NCBI RefSeq assembly: GCF_964355755.1
Contig: NC_092676.1
Location: 14,986,288-15,050,287 of the forward strand
Direction of reading: 5' to 3'
DNA: 64,000 nucleotides
Source of the DNA: Antedon mediterranea
Lineage: Eukaryota; Echinodermata; Crinoidea; Comatulida; Antedonidae
Shown here: positions 50,101 to 62,008 of the stretch, one piece after another
Position numbering within the stretch: position 1 is the stretch's first letter
How the letters are laid out: each line of letters begins with the position of its first letter
Translations under genes and position numbers: made by a program
Notes under the pieces: model-generated
What the model was told of the DNA's origin: nothing
Databases searched by the model: none
The model's input: the letters and a program-made list of their open reading frames with translations, nothing else

Positions 50101-51323
50101 AAAATGCTCACCTATATTCTTCGTCAAAGTGACAAATTAAATTCCAGTTATGTCTGTTTTTATTTAACTACAAACATAAACATGAAAAGCAGCATTGTCT
50201 GGTATTATTGGCAACATTGCTGCCTCTCATTCCTAATGTTTATCACAGAGCTCGTTTGACATCGTGACATGGTCTTAACAAATCCCCATCTACAGGGCCG
50301 TAGCCAGGATCTGTTAAGGGGGGGGGGGGAGGTTTCGGACACTAAGTATTTGGGTCACTATATTTCATAGCCAAACATAATTAGCCTACTGTAGGTAACC
50401 GCAGCGTTCCATTTTTTATGTACGTCAGAAGGCTATATACTTTATGCATGCTGACTGGCAGTGATATATATAAACAATAGGTACGCGGTTGTCTGGCGGT
50501 GTGTACTTTGTACGAATCGTTCATGGCCTAGCTCGCTGTAGTGCGGTATTCGTGTCAATATCATGTTATATCCAGGGACCAAAAATGCGTATTTATTTTT
50601 CAGGTGAAAATCGGCAATTAATTTGCTACTACTCTTTGAAACAGACAGACACGTTATCGCTCGACGTACGCTCATACAGCAGGGAAGAAGTTAGAGCTAT
50701 TCACGAACAAATTTACGATTTTTAAAATTTTCGAATAACCCTTGTACTGTGGGTTAAGGGGCGGGGGGGGGGGGTGGTTCGCCCGAATCTATATCTACAG
50801 CACCACAACATAACATGTTTACAATTATCACATTAAAACTAATTTATTTATAAAAGCATAACTTTCAATCATCATTCCCGTAAATTAGTCTCATTTTTTA
50901 AAATAATTTAGTTATGGTGTACCACGATACGAGCACCAACCAAAATTACAAATTTGTTTAATAAACCGTGTTTACGCGAAATACAAAGGCCTGTTGAATA
51001 ATCCTACCGCTGCACCCCAACCATTATCTAGTTCCGTTTACACCAGACATTGTTGTATAATTATAAGTCTACATGCAGACACCATACGCCAAACTATGTC
51101 ACCATGTATTTAATGAACAATACTTACTGGCGACTATTCACATCATGTTTTTGTAATTGCTTTTGCAATATGTCATATGAACCATGTTATAGGCCTACTT
51201 ACTACGTTGGTCTCCAGAATCACCTTCAGAATGTTCCCTCTTTCTTGATTCGTGGTGTTTTTCGTGTTCATTACATTCCTGGTTGGTATCGATATCATTT
51301 AAGTCGTCATGAGCGCTTGCCAT
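40195..51323 (-). CDS. OGFR-domain (opioid growth factor receptor-like) protein with two tandem-exon repeat regions
   Basis: The transcript model has 21 exons and 3,018 nt in one frame (about 1,005 codons). Exon 1 is 51203-51323 (ATG 51321-51323); exon 2 is 49341-49516. Nine repeat exons lie in 45401-48985. Core exons are 44784-44840, 44426-44504, 44109-44187, 43448-43514, 42162-42313 and 41326-41696. Four C-terminal repeat exons are 41028-41120, 40758-40856, 40491-40586 and 40195-40319 (stop). Every junction is GT-AG and phase-matched. The core shows the OGFR-domain blocks: NWLFYQNKIKFKPEGEFID, IHEKWKGNYDVLE, HNYIQWLFPIREKGVN, EMMLGFYGIRI and SHNYLRITRIFKSMCELGFE. In vertebrates OGFR binds Met-enkephalin and restrains growth at the nuclear envelope; whether that holds here is unknown. 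Human OGFR also has C-terminal tandem repeats, but of other sequence. Both repeat regions here are acidic and low-complexity. The last exon is inferred from read-through to TAA. Confidence 0.85.
42573..42744 (+). CDS. Possible orphan first exon or small ORF within an OGFR-like intron
   Basis: The frame MATLCFTKLNLWRIYNTMCR continues as an arginine-rich, acid-poor start, then CDDDTVMLPLFVNREEIKDM and a short tail, ending at a possible donor (ATAG/GTTAGA) or at TAG 42747-42749. The start resembles a mitochondrial presequence, and the GC-richer codons stand out from the AT-rich intron. I do not recognise the family and found no downstream plus-strand exon. It may be chance or a retrocopy fragment. 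Confidence 0.25.
45300..49145 (-). repeat. Ninefold tandem exon array (421-430-bp period) of the OGFR-like gene
   Basis: Exons are 45401-45568, 45831-45998, 46261-46428, 46691-46849, 47112-47279, 47539-47706, 47968-48135, 48389-48556 and 48818-48985. Each is 168 nt (56 codons), except the fourth listed, which is 159 nt after an in-frame loss of Gly-Ser-Val. They encode FAENVGSVDRVSDGN...ESQNSKNDDKNEANLPITD...APSK. Acceptor GATTTCAAAG and donor TCAAAA/GTAAGT are intact in all copies, and all are phase 0-0. Introns are as similar as exons, so duplication or homogenisation is recent. A partial intron-only tenth unit lies at about 49020-49145. Confidence 0.92.
49660..50150. mobile_element. Decayed relative of the Helitron-like units
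   Basis: ATCGGATGTTGTGACGTTATCATATGGCCAG and CTTCGTCAAAGTGACAAATT correspond to internal and 3' landmarks of the 12.3-16.35 kb units, but the hairpin is damaged. It lies in intron 1 of the OGFR-like gene. Confidence 0.45.
50290..51200. other. Intron 1 of the OGFR-like gene with G-run elements
   Basis: AGGGCCGTAGCCAGG followed by a 12-G run (50295-50331), and a second G-rich tract (GGGGCGGGGGGGGGGG, 50757-50774), mark remains of hAT-like elements similar to 36460-39631. No exon was recognised. Confidence 0.4.
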
Positions 51324-51329
51324 TTTGTT

Positions 51330-52189
51330 CTGCAATGCGTTAGTTAGGCCTAACAATAGCAGAATGTCGTTGTAACATTACACAAACACTAAGTACATAA
51401 AATGTATTATTTATAGCTATTTCCTCGTAATAATGTGTACTTTGTTAGTTATTGAGAAGAGGCGTATTTAAATATAATTGTCTGGGAATTTCCAGTTAAC
51501 ATGGTAGAGGGCGGGCGTCGGACTATGATTGAAATCTCCAGCGTTGGTCTTCAGTTTGACAGGGAGATGTTAGGTTATAAATTGGGTATAAAAGTCTAAT
51601 TTTCTCGTAAAATCCCAAGTTTTGCAAGATGCAACATCAAGAAATGTTATTACCTATATACATAGAACCTACGGATGAAATTTTATTAGGGTACGTTCTT
51701 ATACCATGGTGAGGGTGATTTTTGACTGGACTATAACAGACAGTGCTAACGAATCCATGTCTCTCTCTCCCCCCCCCCCCCCTCTCTCTTTATTTCTTCA
51801 TCAACATTCTCACAATCACATAACATTCTGTCGTCGTCATCGCGTTGGAAGAGAGAAAAACACAATATTTTTTTTTTCTTTCAAACGTTTAATTGTATTA
51901 TCACTACCATTACTACAATGTTTATTGCGGCATTGAATTGATTATTACTACACTACAATTTTTAGTTTTCTTAATGAATTCGTTGTTACTATTATATTGA
52001 GGTAGACGCAACGTTAAAATTGCATTGATTTGTACAATAAATTATAAATAGAAAGAGAGAAAAGAGAAAAACACAATATTTTCTTTTTTCTTTCAAACGT
52101 TTAATTATTATTATCACTACTATTACTACTACTACAATTGCGGCATTGATTTGTACAATAAAAAATTACTAATACAAAATAAACTACTA
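51330..52189. other. Upstream region of the OGFR-like gene
   Basis: It contains polypyrimidine/C-run sequence (51765-51790) and a direct duplication with ACACAATATTTT and CTTTCAAACGTTTAATT at about 51860-51930 and 52068-52150. The promoter should be here but no element could be fixed. Confidence 0.4.
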
Positions 52190-52815
52190 CTACAAAAACA
52201 ACAATGTTTTTTTTTTTAAAGTCAATGGATTCGTTGTTTTTTTCTTAATATTGCATTGAGGAAGACGCTTTCGTTTTGTCAGTTGTTGGCGCATCTCATC
52301 CCGCAAAGTATCGGCCATCGAAAGCAAACTGTCTTGAAACGTAGAAACCATATCGGTTTCTCGTTTTTGAAAATTTTCTATTACTTGTTGATATTTGATT
52401 TCTCTTTCTTCCGATTTGGTGATATGATTTTGGAATTCTATCAACATAGTATTGAATTGTGTTTGTAAAGTAGTCAGTTTTGTTTCTGTTTCACGCAAAT
52501 CTTGGCGTGCCTGCTCCAATTGGCCTGAGTTGTTGAATGCCAATGTTAGATGAGGGTAGATTATTGACATCACTAATGAAACCTCTCGTCGATGGATACT
52601 TGTCCATTAGAGAATCTTCTAAGATTCTTTTTCGCTTGTACTGAAATTTTTCTTTTAATACCGTCATTTGATCTGATATCTGAAGAATCATCTGTCTTGA
52701 CATCAATCATAAATGCACGATTAATTTGTAAGTCGAATCTTTCTTTTTCGTATGGAAGTCTGCCTTTAACAAAAACTGTGGCTCTACCACAGAGTCGGCA
52801 GAGTTAGTTCATCAC
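52190..52815 (-). pseudogene. Coiled-coil coding fragment, frame broken
   Basis: Three overlapping minus-strand frames read as pieces of one protein. A start with Cys-x2-Cys (LCRLCGRATVFVKGRLPYEK) continues to FMIDVKTDD. A second frame runs through DKYPSTRGFISDVNNLPSS. The third is a heptad-rich helix (QARQDLRETETKLTTLQTQF ... NFQKRETDMVSTFQDSLLSM) ending in Lys/Arg. The pieces do not join at clear splice sites, so a frameshifted old copy is likelier than an intact gene. I do not recognise the family. Confidence 0.4.
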
Positions 52816-53565
52816 GTACCTAAAAATTGATTAATAAAATTTGTTTTGTCAGTCTTAAGATGTAAATTGAATAAAATTGTTACATACTTTCAATTGTTTT
52901 TTTTTTCTAAATGTTTGGAATTAACTAATTTTATTAATATTATTCCCTGAATATCTTCCATGCTTCATACGACTATAATAATAATAATAATATAAGTTAT
53001 AAAACAATGGATACCATCCATATAGCCTATAGCCTATATAGCTACCCTTTTCTACTTTGTTTTGTCCCTGGACCCTGCGCGCCTGCTGCCGGATAATATG
53101 AACATATTCTAGCAAGGTTAGAACTCCGAGTATAAATCAATTATAAATAAATTGCTAACCATCCAAATTAATAATAATATTTAGGCCTATATCTGTCTCC
53201 AACTAGGGCCTAGCTAGGCCCGCCCACAGAGCCTAGGCACTAGCTTCAGGAACAATAGTACCACTGTCAAATGCTTCATAAACACATAGCATGATAGACA
53301 TCGTGACACGTGAACACGGGCTAGGCGCCGATCCAACCGATTTAACGGTATTTAAAAATCATTTTTTTACAGATAGGCTAAAGGGGCTACATACAATTTT
53401 TTGTTCAGTTGATTAATATTGTATCTTACCTTTATATAAAAAGGGATCCAAGTGTATGTATCTTTTCAATTTCTTTAAAAATGACTTTGAAAACCTGGAA
53501 ATAACCGTAAACTTATATTTTGTAACAACAATTATGGTGACCGAAATATACCGAGAAACCGTATC

Positions 53566-53850
53566 CGGATATTCACCCCCTGGACATTTACCCCCCGGAC
53601 AACTACCCCCCGGACAACCACCACCTGGACCACTACCCCCTTAGGACAACTACCCCTTTAGGACAACTACCCCCCGGACAAATACCCCCCGGACAACTAC
53701 CCCCTTAGGACAACAACCCCCTTAGGACAACTACCCCCTGGACAACTACCCCCCGGACAATTACCCCCTAGGAACAATTACCCCCCGGACAATTACCCCC
53801 CGGACAATTACCACCCAGAAAACTATCCCTTTAGAACACCCTAACCACCC
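53566..53850. repeat. C-rich minisatellite (CCCCCCGGACAACTA-type)
   Basis: About 18 imperfect copies of a 13-16-bp unit such as ACTACCCCCCGGACA and TTAGGACAACTACCCCC. The array at 54955-55240 is the same family in inverted orientation. Confidence 0.88.
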
Positions 53851-54480
53851 AGACCATTCAACAACCTGACTCTGCAACTATTAATTAATAACTATATTTT
53901 AATTCGTTACTTTGACGAATTACTATTCATTATTGTAAACAAAAGTAAAAGATTGAACATAAATATAGCCTGGTGGTATAAACTGAAGATTGTCACACAT
54001 GATCATAGGATAGTCGAACGTATTATATAGTACTCCATGTATTTACTGTAAAGACTGGGTTCGCTAATAATAATAATAATTTTTGCGTCAGGACAATGCT
54101 TCGATAACCACTGGTCTTAAAAGAATTAATTTTTGTCTCAAATTTGTCATATATGTATTTTTGTACACTTGAAGAATAATATCACTTTTGATATTTGACC
54201 TCAATGTTCACTCACCGAATAAACGTCGATCTTTAAATAAATTCCCCTCAAATAAACGGTGACCATGTCACTCCCATGAAACATCATATGGAATAATCGG
54301 CGTCTATTTCCATTAGATTATACCCCCTCCCATTGAATAAACAACTTTCTTCCAATAAATGTCCACCTAAAACCACCTAAACAATAAACAGCCCAGGCCG
54401 TTTTTTCAATAAATACGGTACTTTAAATCTAGCACATCTAGGGTCTAGCGTGCTGTTAAACAGAATAATCGGTTAAAAAC

Positions 54481-54884
54481 GGGTGTTTCGAAACTAGAGA
54501 CCCGAGACCAGAGACCAGAGACCCGAGACCCAATACGAAAAGGGAGACCTAAATATACGAAAAGGGAGACCCACGTATGAAAAGGGAGACCCCACTATAC
54601 GAAAAGGGAGACCCTAATATACGAAAATGGAGACCTAAATATATGAAAAGGGAGATCAAATATACGAAAAGGGAGACCCAAATATACGAAATGGGAGACC
54701 TAAATATACGAAAAGGGAGACCCACTATAAGAAAAGGGAGACCCCACTATACGAAAAGAGAGACCACACTATACGAAAAGGGAGACCCTAATATACGAAA
54801 AGGGAGACCCAAATATAGGTCTCCCTTTTCGTATTGGGTCTCGTGTCAGGTCTCTGGTCTCGGGTCTCTAGTTTCGAAACACCC
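54481..54884. mobile_element. 404-bp TIR element with exact 9-bp target duplication and an internal minisatellite
   Basis: Inverted ends start GGGTGTTTCGAAACTAGAGA and run on through GACCCGAGACC for about 60 bp. GTTAAAAAC is directly repeated at 54472-54480 and 54885-54893. The interior is roughly 14 copies of a 19-22-bp unit TATACGAAAAGGGAGACCC. Non-coding. Confidence 0.85.
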
Positions 54885-54954
54885 GTTAAAAACAGATGAT
54901 TTCATTTTTACAGAAACCGGTCCTATATATTTGTCTACTTTTGGATTGGAGGCG

Positions 54955-55240
54955 GGGTAGTTGACCGGGGGGTAGTTTACCGGGGGGTAGTTGACCGGGG
55001 GGTAGTTGACCGGGGGGTAGTTGACCGGGGGGTAGTTATCCTAAGGGGGTAGTTGTCCTAAGGGGGTGGTTGTCCGGGGGGTAGTTGTCCGGGGGGTTGT
55101 TATCCTAAGGGGGTAGTTGTCCTAAGGGGGTAGTTGTCCGGGGGGTAGTTGTCCGGGGGGGTAGTTGTCCTAAGGGGGTAGTTGTCCGGGTGGTAAACAT
55201 CCGGGGGGTAACTGTCTAGGGGGTAGGTGTCCTAGAACCC
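54955..55240. repeat. G-rich minisatellite, inverted partner of 53566-53850
   Basis: About 19 copies of GACCGGGGGGTAGTT and GTCCTAAGGGGGTAGTT variants. Runs of five to seven G separated by short spacers give strong G-quadruplex potential on this strand. Confidence 0.88.
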
Positions 55241-55624
55241 CGAGAAAGATCGAGGAGTTGGGTTTATTTGATTACTATGTTTCCCGCGGATTCCGCGATC
55301 GAACAAAGAAAGTGCGCATGAAATACTCAAATGAAATTCTTGTGCGCAGGTAATATATTATTGTTTGTATCTTTTTTGTTAGACTTGCCCCAAGTCTGTA
55401 TTATCTTTTTTTTATTTCGACCGCGATTTTTGTCTGAAAAAAGTATCCAAAATCAAGTAGTATACGTATGAAACGCCATATGTGCCAAAATATTTATCTG
55501 TTTACTAATATTAAGACAAAACTCCGTCTGAAACCCAGACTACTTTTTTGTTTACACCACCATGACGTCGTTTCACTAGTTCTGACCGATAGAGGGCCAG
55601 GTAATTAGCGGTGGCCAGCCGGCC

Positions 55625-57782
55625 GCGATTTTTTTTTCCGTACGAGAGTTCCTCCATCGGTTCGTTTCGTACTCAATCGACTCTCTTCGGTATTCGGTAA
55701 AGTCAGCTCACTGATGCGTGACAACATAATACAATTTACATTTACAAACCGCGAGCTTAATTTCACACAGGCTCTCACAATAGTAAAATAAATCTACACT
55801 AATACGAGTTTTGATTTGATGACATTAATTAATAAATACTAGGCCTACTTAGTAATTACATTAAGAACCCAATAGCATATTGAAGATATTTAGGTCTACG
55901 ACCCAATAGTAGGTCGTATCAGATATTATTTTTTGAAGTTGAACGACCTTTTGTCACGAACGAGAGGCTCTTTTTCTTATCGTTTATGGTATTGTACTAG
56001 CCCATGGCTAGGTATTACTTTTGAATTTAAAATGATTATGTACAGTAGGAATTCCTATGCACAGTGTATGTTTTTTATACCTTTTAAAATAATATTATTA
56101 AATTAATATTTATATTGTAAGGTAATGGAAATTTTACGTTAAAGGTGTACGTATTAATTATCCCCAATCTTGAAAAAAAGATTTCAGACTTTTAATAATA
56201 GGCAACTTTGGAGTTTTAATTAAGTTATAGGCCTACAACTAATATTATTGTTTATTATATGTAATTTGGAAAATCATAAAAAATACATGCAAAGTAAAAA
56301 ATATTCAATTACGGTACTGACACGACTGCAATAGTACAAATACATTTAATAATAACACATTTTTCAGGAAGCTTATAATTATATGTGATACTATCATCAA
56401 TTATTAAATTAACACAATATTAAACGCTTTATAAGCAAGCATGTGTTTCTATACATTACAACTTACAAGAATACATGTTACTAATACCATAGAGATATTA
56501 TAGTGAACATAATATCTCTATGCTAATACTAGGCCTAAATGTATACAATTTTTCAAATGTTACACTTAAAAACCTGAAGAAAATTGTAATTTTCTTGATA
56601 AAAACATCTGTTAGTGTTACTTCTGTACATATAATTTCTAACCTACTACTTCATTTTATTAAAATAAAAAATAGTACTAGACTGTAGATGGAATGTACTA
56701 CATTGAAGCACACGTACGTAGGGCTAGGCTAGCTGGCCTTGCTTGTGACGACCAACAAAGTGCTGCTGCTGTGTGTGTGTGTTACTGTTTGTGAATCTGA
56801 TGGTACATACATTGGTTTGTGGCTGCCTATACAGTATTATATTATTAAAATTCTAGGACTATTATTATTATTACAATGACGTTCAGTACTACTATTAATA
56901 TTTATTATTATATTTACAGTGAGTATAGTATTAGGCCTCTAGTATAGTATGTATAAATTTGTCACTCGTGCAAAGAAGCTGCTCACGTTTTGTGATACGG
57001 GTTGGGTAGGTTTGGCCAGTATGCGTACCTTTTTATGGCCAGCGGGCGTCCCGGAAATTGCGCAATATGGCCAGCGGGCGTCCAATTATTGCGCAATATT
57101 TGTTCAATGGCAGCGTCCGCTCCGTGCGTGTGAAATACGTACAATGCGACACAGATGGCGCTATATACATAATTAATTTTATATATACAGAATTTGCAAG
57201 TAGGGCAAGGCTGAACTGAGGCCTCTAAAATCCAATCTATCTGTTCAGAGCAGGCTAGTAGCCAAAGTTAAACTGATTTAGTAAATTATACTACTGTATT
57301 TTAGGGCCTAATTAATAACAATAATTATTAATAGTTTTAACTATTATAATGTCAATCAAAAAACATTTTAAATGAAATTTCACATTATTTAATATTTTTT
57401 TTCTGATAAATAATAATAGTACGTGGCCGGCCGGCATCTCGCGCGGAAAATGTAAATATAACGCCCTCTCTGTCGCATTGTACGTATTTACACACAGAAC
57501 AAGAAAATTTAACTGATGAATTATTCATGTTTATTTTGTGACGTTTCATGAAGGGGTCCCCAACTTATGTACGAAAAAAAAAATCGCCGCCCGCTGGCCA
57601 TATTGCGCAATTTCCGGGACGCCCGCTGGCCATAAAAAGGTACGCATACTGGCCAAACCTACCCAACCCTGTAGCGTTTTGTGGTTGCTGTCACGCATCA
57701 GTGAGCATCGGTGGCTTACCGAAGAGTCGATTGAGTCCGAAACGAACCGATGGAGGAACTCTCGTACGGAAAAAAAAATCGC
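55625..57782. mobile_element. 2.16-kb TIR element with exact 9-bp target duplication (MULE-like)
   Basis: Inverted termini of about 100 bp start GCGATTTTTTTTTCCGTACG and share GAGAGTTCCTCCATCGGTTCG on the left with its complement on the right. CAGCCGGCC is directly repeated at 55616-55624 and 57783-57791. The GCGATTTTT start matches the element at 9051-9938, so both belong to one group. No transposase. A second inverted structure (57001-57175 against 57440-57675) is nested near its right end and contains a terminus of the 9051-type element. Confidence 0.85.
57001..57675. repeat. Nested inverted repeat within 55625-57782
   Basis: TTTGGCCAGTATGCGTACC, GGCCAGCGGGCGTCCCGGAA and AATACGTACAATGCGACA on the left recur as reverse complements on the right. 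The right arm is interrupted at about 57495-57587 by AACTGATGAATTATTCATG...GGGGTCCCCAACTTATG, the terminus of the 9051-9938 family. ORFs overlapping it are mirror-image artefacts. Confidence 0.75.
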
Positions 57783-57791
57783 CAGCCGGCC

Positions 57792-59940
57792 ATATAAAGA
57801 GTTACGACATTGGATTATAGTCGATCACGTGATATGCAGATCAAAATGTGTCAAACTTGTCTCCATTAATGCATGTAAAGTATAGGAGCAACAAAATACT
57901 TTCAACTTTTTCTTATATTTAAAAAAATGTAATTGCACATTTTACGGTAAAATATCGACGTGCACAGCGTACAGAAGTACTTGCGCCAAAGAATATTGCG
58001 CGTGCGTGCGTTAGTACATTATAACGTTCTATTGATTGATTTTGGAACAAAACATCCCATAACTACGTCCTATTAATAAAAATTATGTAATATTTTCAAT
58101 TCATAATGCATGCTTTGATGACTAAATAAAATAATAATGTGTTGAGGATATATTTGTTAATATACTGAAAAGGGTATGAACAATATTAAAATAATAAAGG
58201 CAAATTATTACAAATGAAATGATGAACGAGTCTCTGAATGTTAATAACGTTGGCGGCGCATTTTGTGTAAAAAACACACAGAAAGCCATATACTGCATAA
58301 AAATAGGGGTGAATTTGTTTGTTTTTTGTATTGGTTCATTCTTTGATGTATCCTAACTTCCATGTAGGCCCTAGCATTTATTTGTTTGTTATTATAACAA
58401 ATATATATATATTTTAACAAATCAATACCATTAATAAAATTATTTACTAAAATAAAAACGGAATCTAAGCGTTATTTCATTGACAACAAAATCTAAAAAT
58501 AATGCATGAACGGATCATGAGTTTGAAAGGTGAGTGAGTAAACATCCTGAGGCAGTTTGGAATAGCCAAGGCTATGCGGTTTGTTTGATGCAGTAGTAGC
58601 ATATTGCACACATCTTTTAATTGGATTAAAGTAGAATCTGACTTCGTACTCTCTCCTTTTATTTTACATCTCCCTGCTTTAACTTTAGAAACTTAAACTT
58701 TCAGGTAAAAGGTCTTAATGAAACAAAAACAATAATCTCAAACTCGACAAATTTAAATTAGGCCTAGGCCTAGGCTAGGCCTATACCTATCCCCAACAAA
58801 AGGCCTAGATGTGTTCAATTGTGGTTTAGTATCTTAAAACTGTGCATCTCTCTCCCTTTCGTGAGGAAACTCACTTCTATTTCATTTCAAACTTTCAGTA
58901 CTACAGAAATAAAAATATCAAGATTAACCGGGATTCCGGCCCGATGCCACCTTGTCTATTACCAACGGCCATTGCCACCCGGCCAATTACCCGCCCGTCC
59001 TATTACCCGCCCGTCCTTTTTGCCAACCGGCCTTTTGCCAACTTAGGCCTTTTGCGGCCTGGCCTTTTGCAGTAATGGGCAGACCCGATTAAAACTTATA
59101 AAAACATTTACATTAGGCCTACATGCATATTGATTTCTATTAAATTCCTAATTTCTATCGGAAAATGTTTCAAACCATTGAGTTTGCATACACTTTTCTG
59201 ACTCAATTTGATTTTGTCGCAACATCAAGTCATTTATGATCTGCCAGTTATCTGCCATTTCTCTGTATGATGTCTATAAAAACAAGAACTGCTGTTCTTT
59301 TTACGATAATCCCTGCATTTTTCGTACAGGAAACAAAAACCGAAAACACTTTTCATCCTAGAGCTATTAGATTACCATTAATTCTGTCTGACGGAAATAT
59401 TGTTTTCAAAAGTTCAATCAGATGACGTCATTATAATTGTTTGAAGGTTTGCATGGCGAAATCAAATGTTGATATAAAGTTTGCGGTACACCACGTGTAC
59501 TTATTTAGTTCTGAAAATAACTGTTGATTTTCTCGACGTTTCGATCAATATGCTTTGATCGTCCTCATGAGAGTGAGAATGTCATTATAATTAATATTGT
59601 GACGATACAACGTTCCAATTGTTCTTTTTGAACATGACGTCATTTGATTTGATTTGATACCGGACCGACAGACCGACATAGTGAACTATAGAGTCGCGTC
59701 CACGCGACTAAAAATACCAGGCAGCATAAAATGGTTAATACCTATTTAATTAGTTCTCGTAATTAACGAACGCGGACTGGGATTAAAGGCAGTGGTCAAT
59801 TAAGTCTGTATAGAAAGGGAAGGGCTCACAACTAAAAAAAGTTTACCATCCCCTCTTGGGGAACCGTGGCCAATCGCAAATCGCACAATCACTGGCCCAT
59901 TTAAAAAAAACTATAATTGCTTTACACCAAACCGGGTAGT
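57792..59940. other. Intergenic AT-rich DNA
   Basis: No gene recognised. A short C-rich degenerate repeat (GCCAACCGGCC, ATTACCCGCCCGTCC; 58935-59080) resembles the 53.5-kb array loosely. A TCGATCAATATGCTTTGATCGT hairpin-like tract lies near 59540. Confidence 0.45.
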
Positions 59941-59950
59941 AACAAAGTGC

Positions 59951-62008
59951 GAGGCAGCGAGGCACGCGAGGCAGGGAAGGCATGCGAGGCAAGTCAGAAA
60001 TTTATGCGAGGCATCGTTTTACCATCATCAAAAAATGCGAGGCATCATTTTATCATTTCTCAAAATTGCAAGGCAGGAAATCACCGAAATTGAAGTAGCC
60101 TAGTAGGCCTAGGCCCGCTAGGCTAGTTTCCTTTTGCACCTGCCTTGTAATTTAACCAAGGCTTTATCCTGAATACCACAGCTTAGAATTAGTAGGCCTA
60201 CTTTAATGAAGAAAAATCACATAAAAGTAACAATAAATCCATTAAATTGGTGATTTTACAGACGTTGTTTTTCTCGCATTTCGCACACTCAATGTTCAAT
60301 ATTTTGGTTTCTATGGAACGCCAAAAGAGCAAAATTAATTAGAGGGCTAAAAACTCTGTGGAATCCATTTATATTTAACGCATTATTTGGTGAAAATCAA
60401 GTACAATTTCAATAGATTTTGTCACTGTCAGTAAGGAAAAATGTTACTGTTGATAATGTACACGGTTTCGTTAACCTTTTAAAGAATAAAATAGAAAAAT
60501 TCATCATAATATCCTTAGTAGGATGTCCTAGGTCTAGACTAGGTAGTGATGTTGATTTAGGATCGATTATTATTCTTTGAAAACAGAACAGTATCAGCAG
60601 TAACATATTACAACATTTTTATTGACAAATTAACAAATATATTGAAATAAAACGTGTTTTTCACCAATAAATGCATGAGAAATTGACGCATTCCACTGAG
60701 TTTTAGTCCTCTATTATCGTTGCTCTTTTGGCGCTCCATAGAAACAGAAATATTGAACATTGAATAAGTGAAATTCGCGAACAGTGTGCGAGAAACACGC
60801 CTGTAAAATCATTAATTTAAGGATTTATTTGTTACTTTTTATGTGATTCTTTCATTAAAGTACTCATGAGGTATACTTCTAAGGTGTGGTATTCACACGA
60901 TAAAGTTAGTTATCAAATTTGGAGTAAAAATATAAGCGAAGGAAACTAGCGCCAGGTTTATTAGTACGTACATGGACAACAATAAATAAAAATCGTTCGT
61001 AATATACCTAGCTTACTAAAACAGGAATAGTGTATCATTATTAAATATTACACCAATTATTATTTTATCAAAATTGATTAAACTATTTTCTACATAGGCC
61101 TTTATCTAGGTTGGGGCTAAGCATATTAGCTAAAGTTTAATTTTAGGCCTAGTATTACAATTGTCGGACGTAAGTCTTTTTTCACACGCGCTCCAGAATT
61201 CTGTCGCAATTTTTTTCTTTGCGGCATGTTATTGGATCGGCATATCAGTTACCTTTTATTCACCGCCAGTTATTGAACTTGTCCTGGCAATCGCTGTTCA
61301 CCTTATTTGCGAGAGAGGTACACGTGTTGTTCCTAGAGAATGGAATGTCAAAAATGTCTTTGGCACGCCGCTCAGAGAGAAGTCTGTGCGTTGCTGCTGA
61401 AACCACGTGCTATAGGAGGGGAATGCACCACAATCCTCTGAGCTGAGGGCTGAATCATTCCGCTACCTGCTAAATAGTAAAGAGGGATTTTCCATCTCTC
61501 GGGTCTACCGGATCTAGGCGCAGGGGTGTGACAAAATATTATTTTCACTCTGCTATGTTCGAGAGACATGTGAGTGAACACGCTCGAAATGCCAACAAAC
61601 ATTGGAGTCATTTGATGAGTGTGTCGCTATAACAATTATTGTTTATCGAAAGTTGAAGACTGTCGTTCAGATTTTTGAACCGTAGTTTGGGCACTTTTGT
61701 AAAAGTAAAATTTGACACGATATGACTTGAATGAAAAAACAATCGTTACATAAAAATAAACAACATGATGAGTGTATACACGAATCTATTTAGATACGCT
61801 TGTATCGATTGATTATTAGGCCTATAATATAGCATAATAGCACGTTAAGATATGCCTCGCACCTTTTTGAAATTGTAAACTATATGCCTCGCATGCCTCG
61901 CACTTTTGGAAATGATAAAATTATGCCTCGCACAAATATTTGGCATGCCGCGCATGCCTCGCTTGCCTCGCGTGCCTCGCTGCCTCGCACTTTGTCAACA
62001 CTCCACCA
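59951..62008. mobile_element. Inverted GCGAGGC-rich ends enclosing 2 kb, with an inner inverted repeat
   Basis: ACAAAGTGCGAGGCAGCGAG at the left and its reverse complement at 61982-62000 start arrays of GCGAGGCA spaced through about 130 bp on both sides. Inside, about 230-bp arms (60200-60400 and 60690-60880) pair in inverted orientation; both include CCAAAAGAGCAA and TCACATAAAAGTAACAA-type words. No transposase and no clear target duplication. Confidence 0.6.

Noticed and set aside
57538-57885. 115-codon plus-strand ORF
   Set aside because: Runs through the inverted-repeat terminus of a transposon; its mirror copy appears at 56949-57176.
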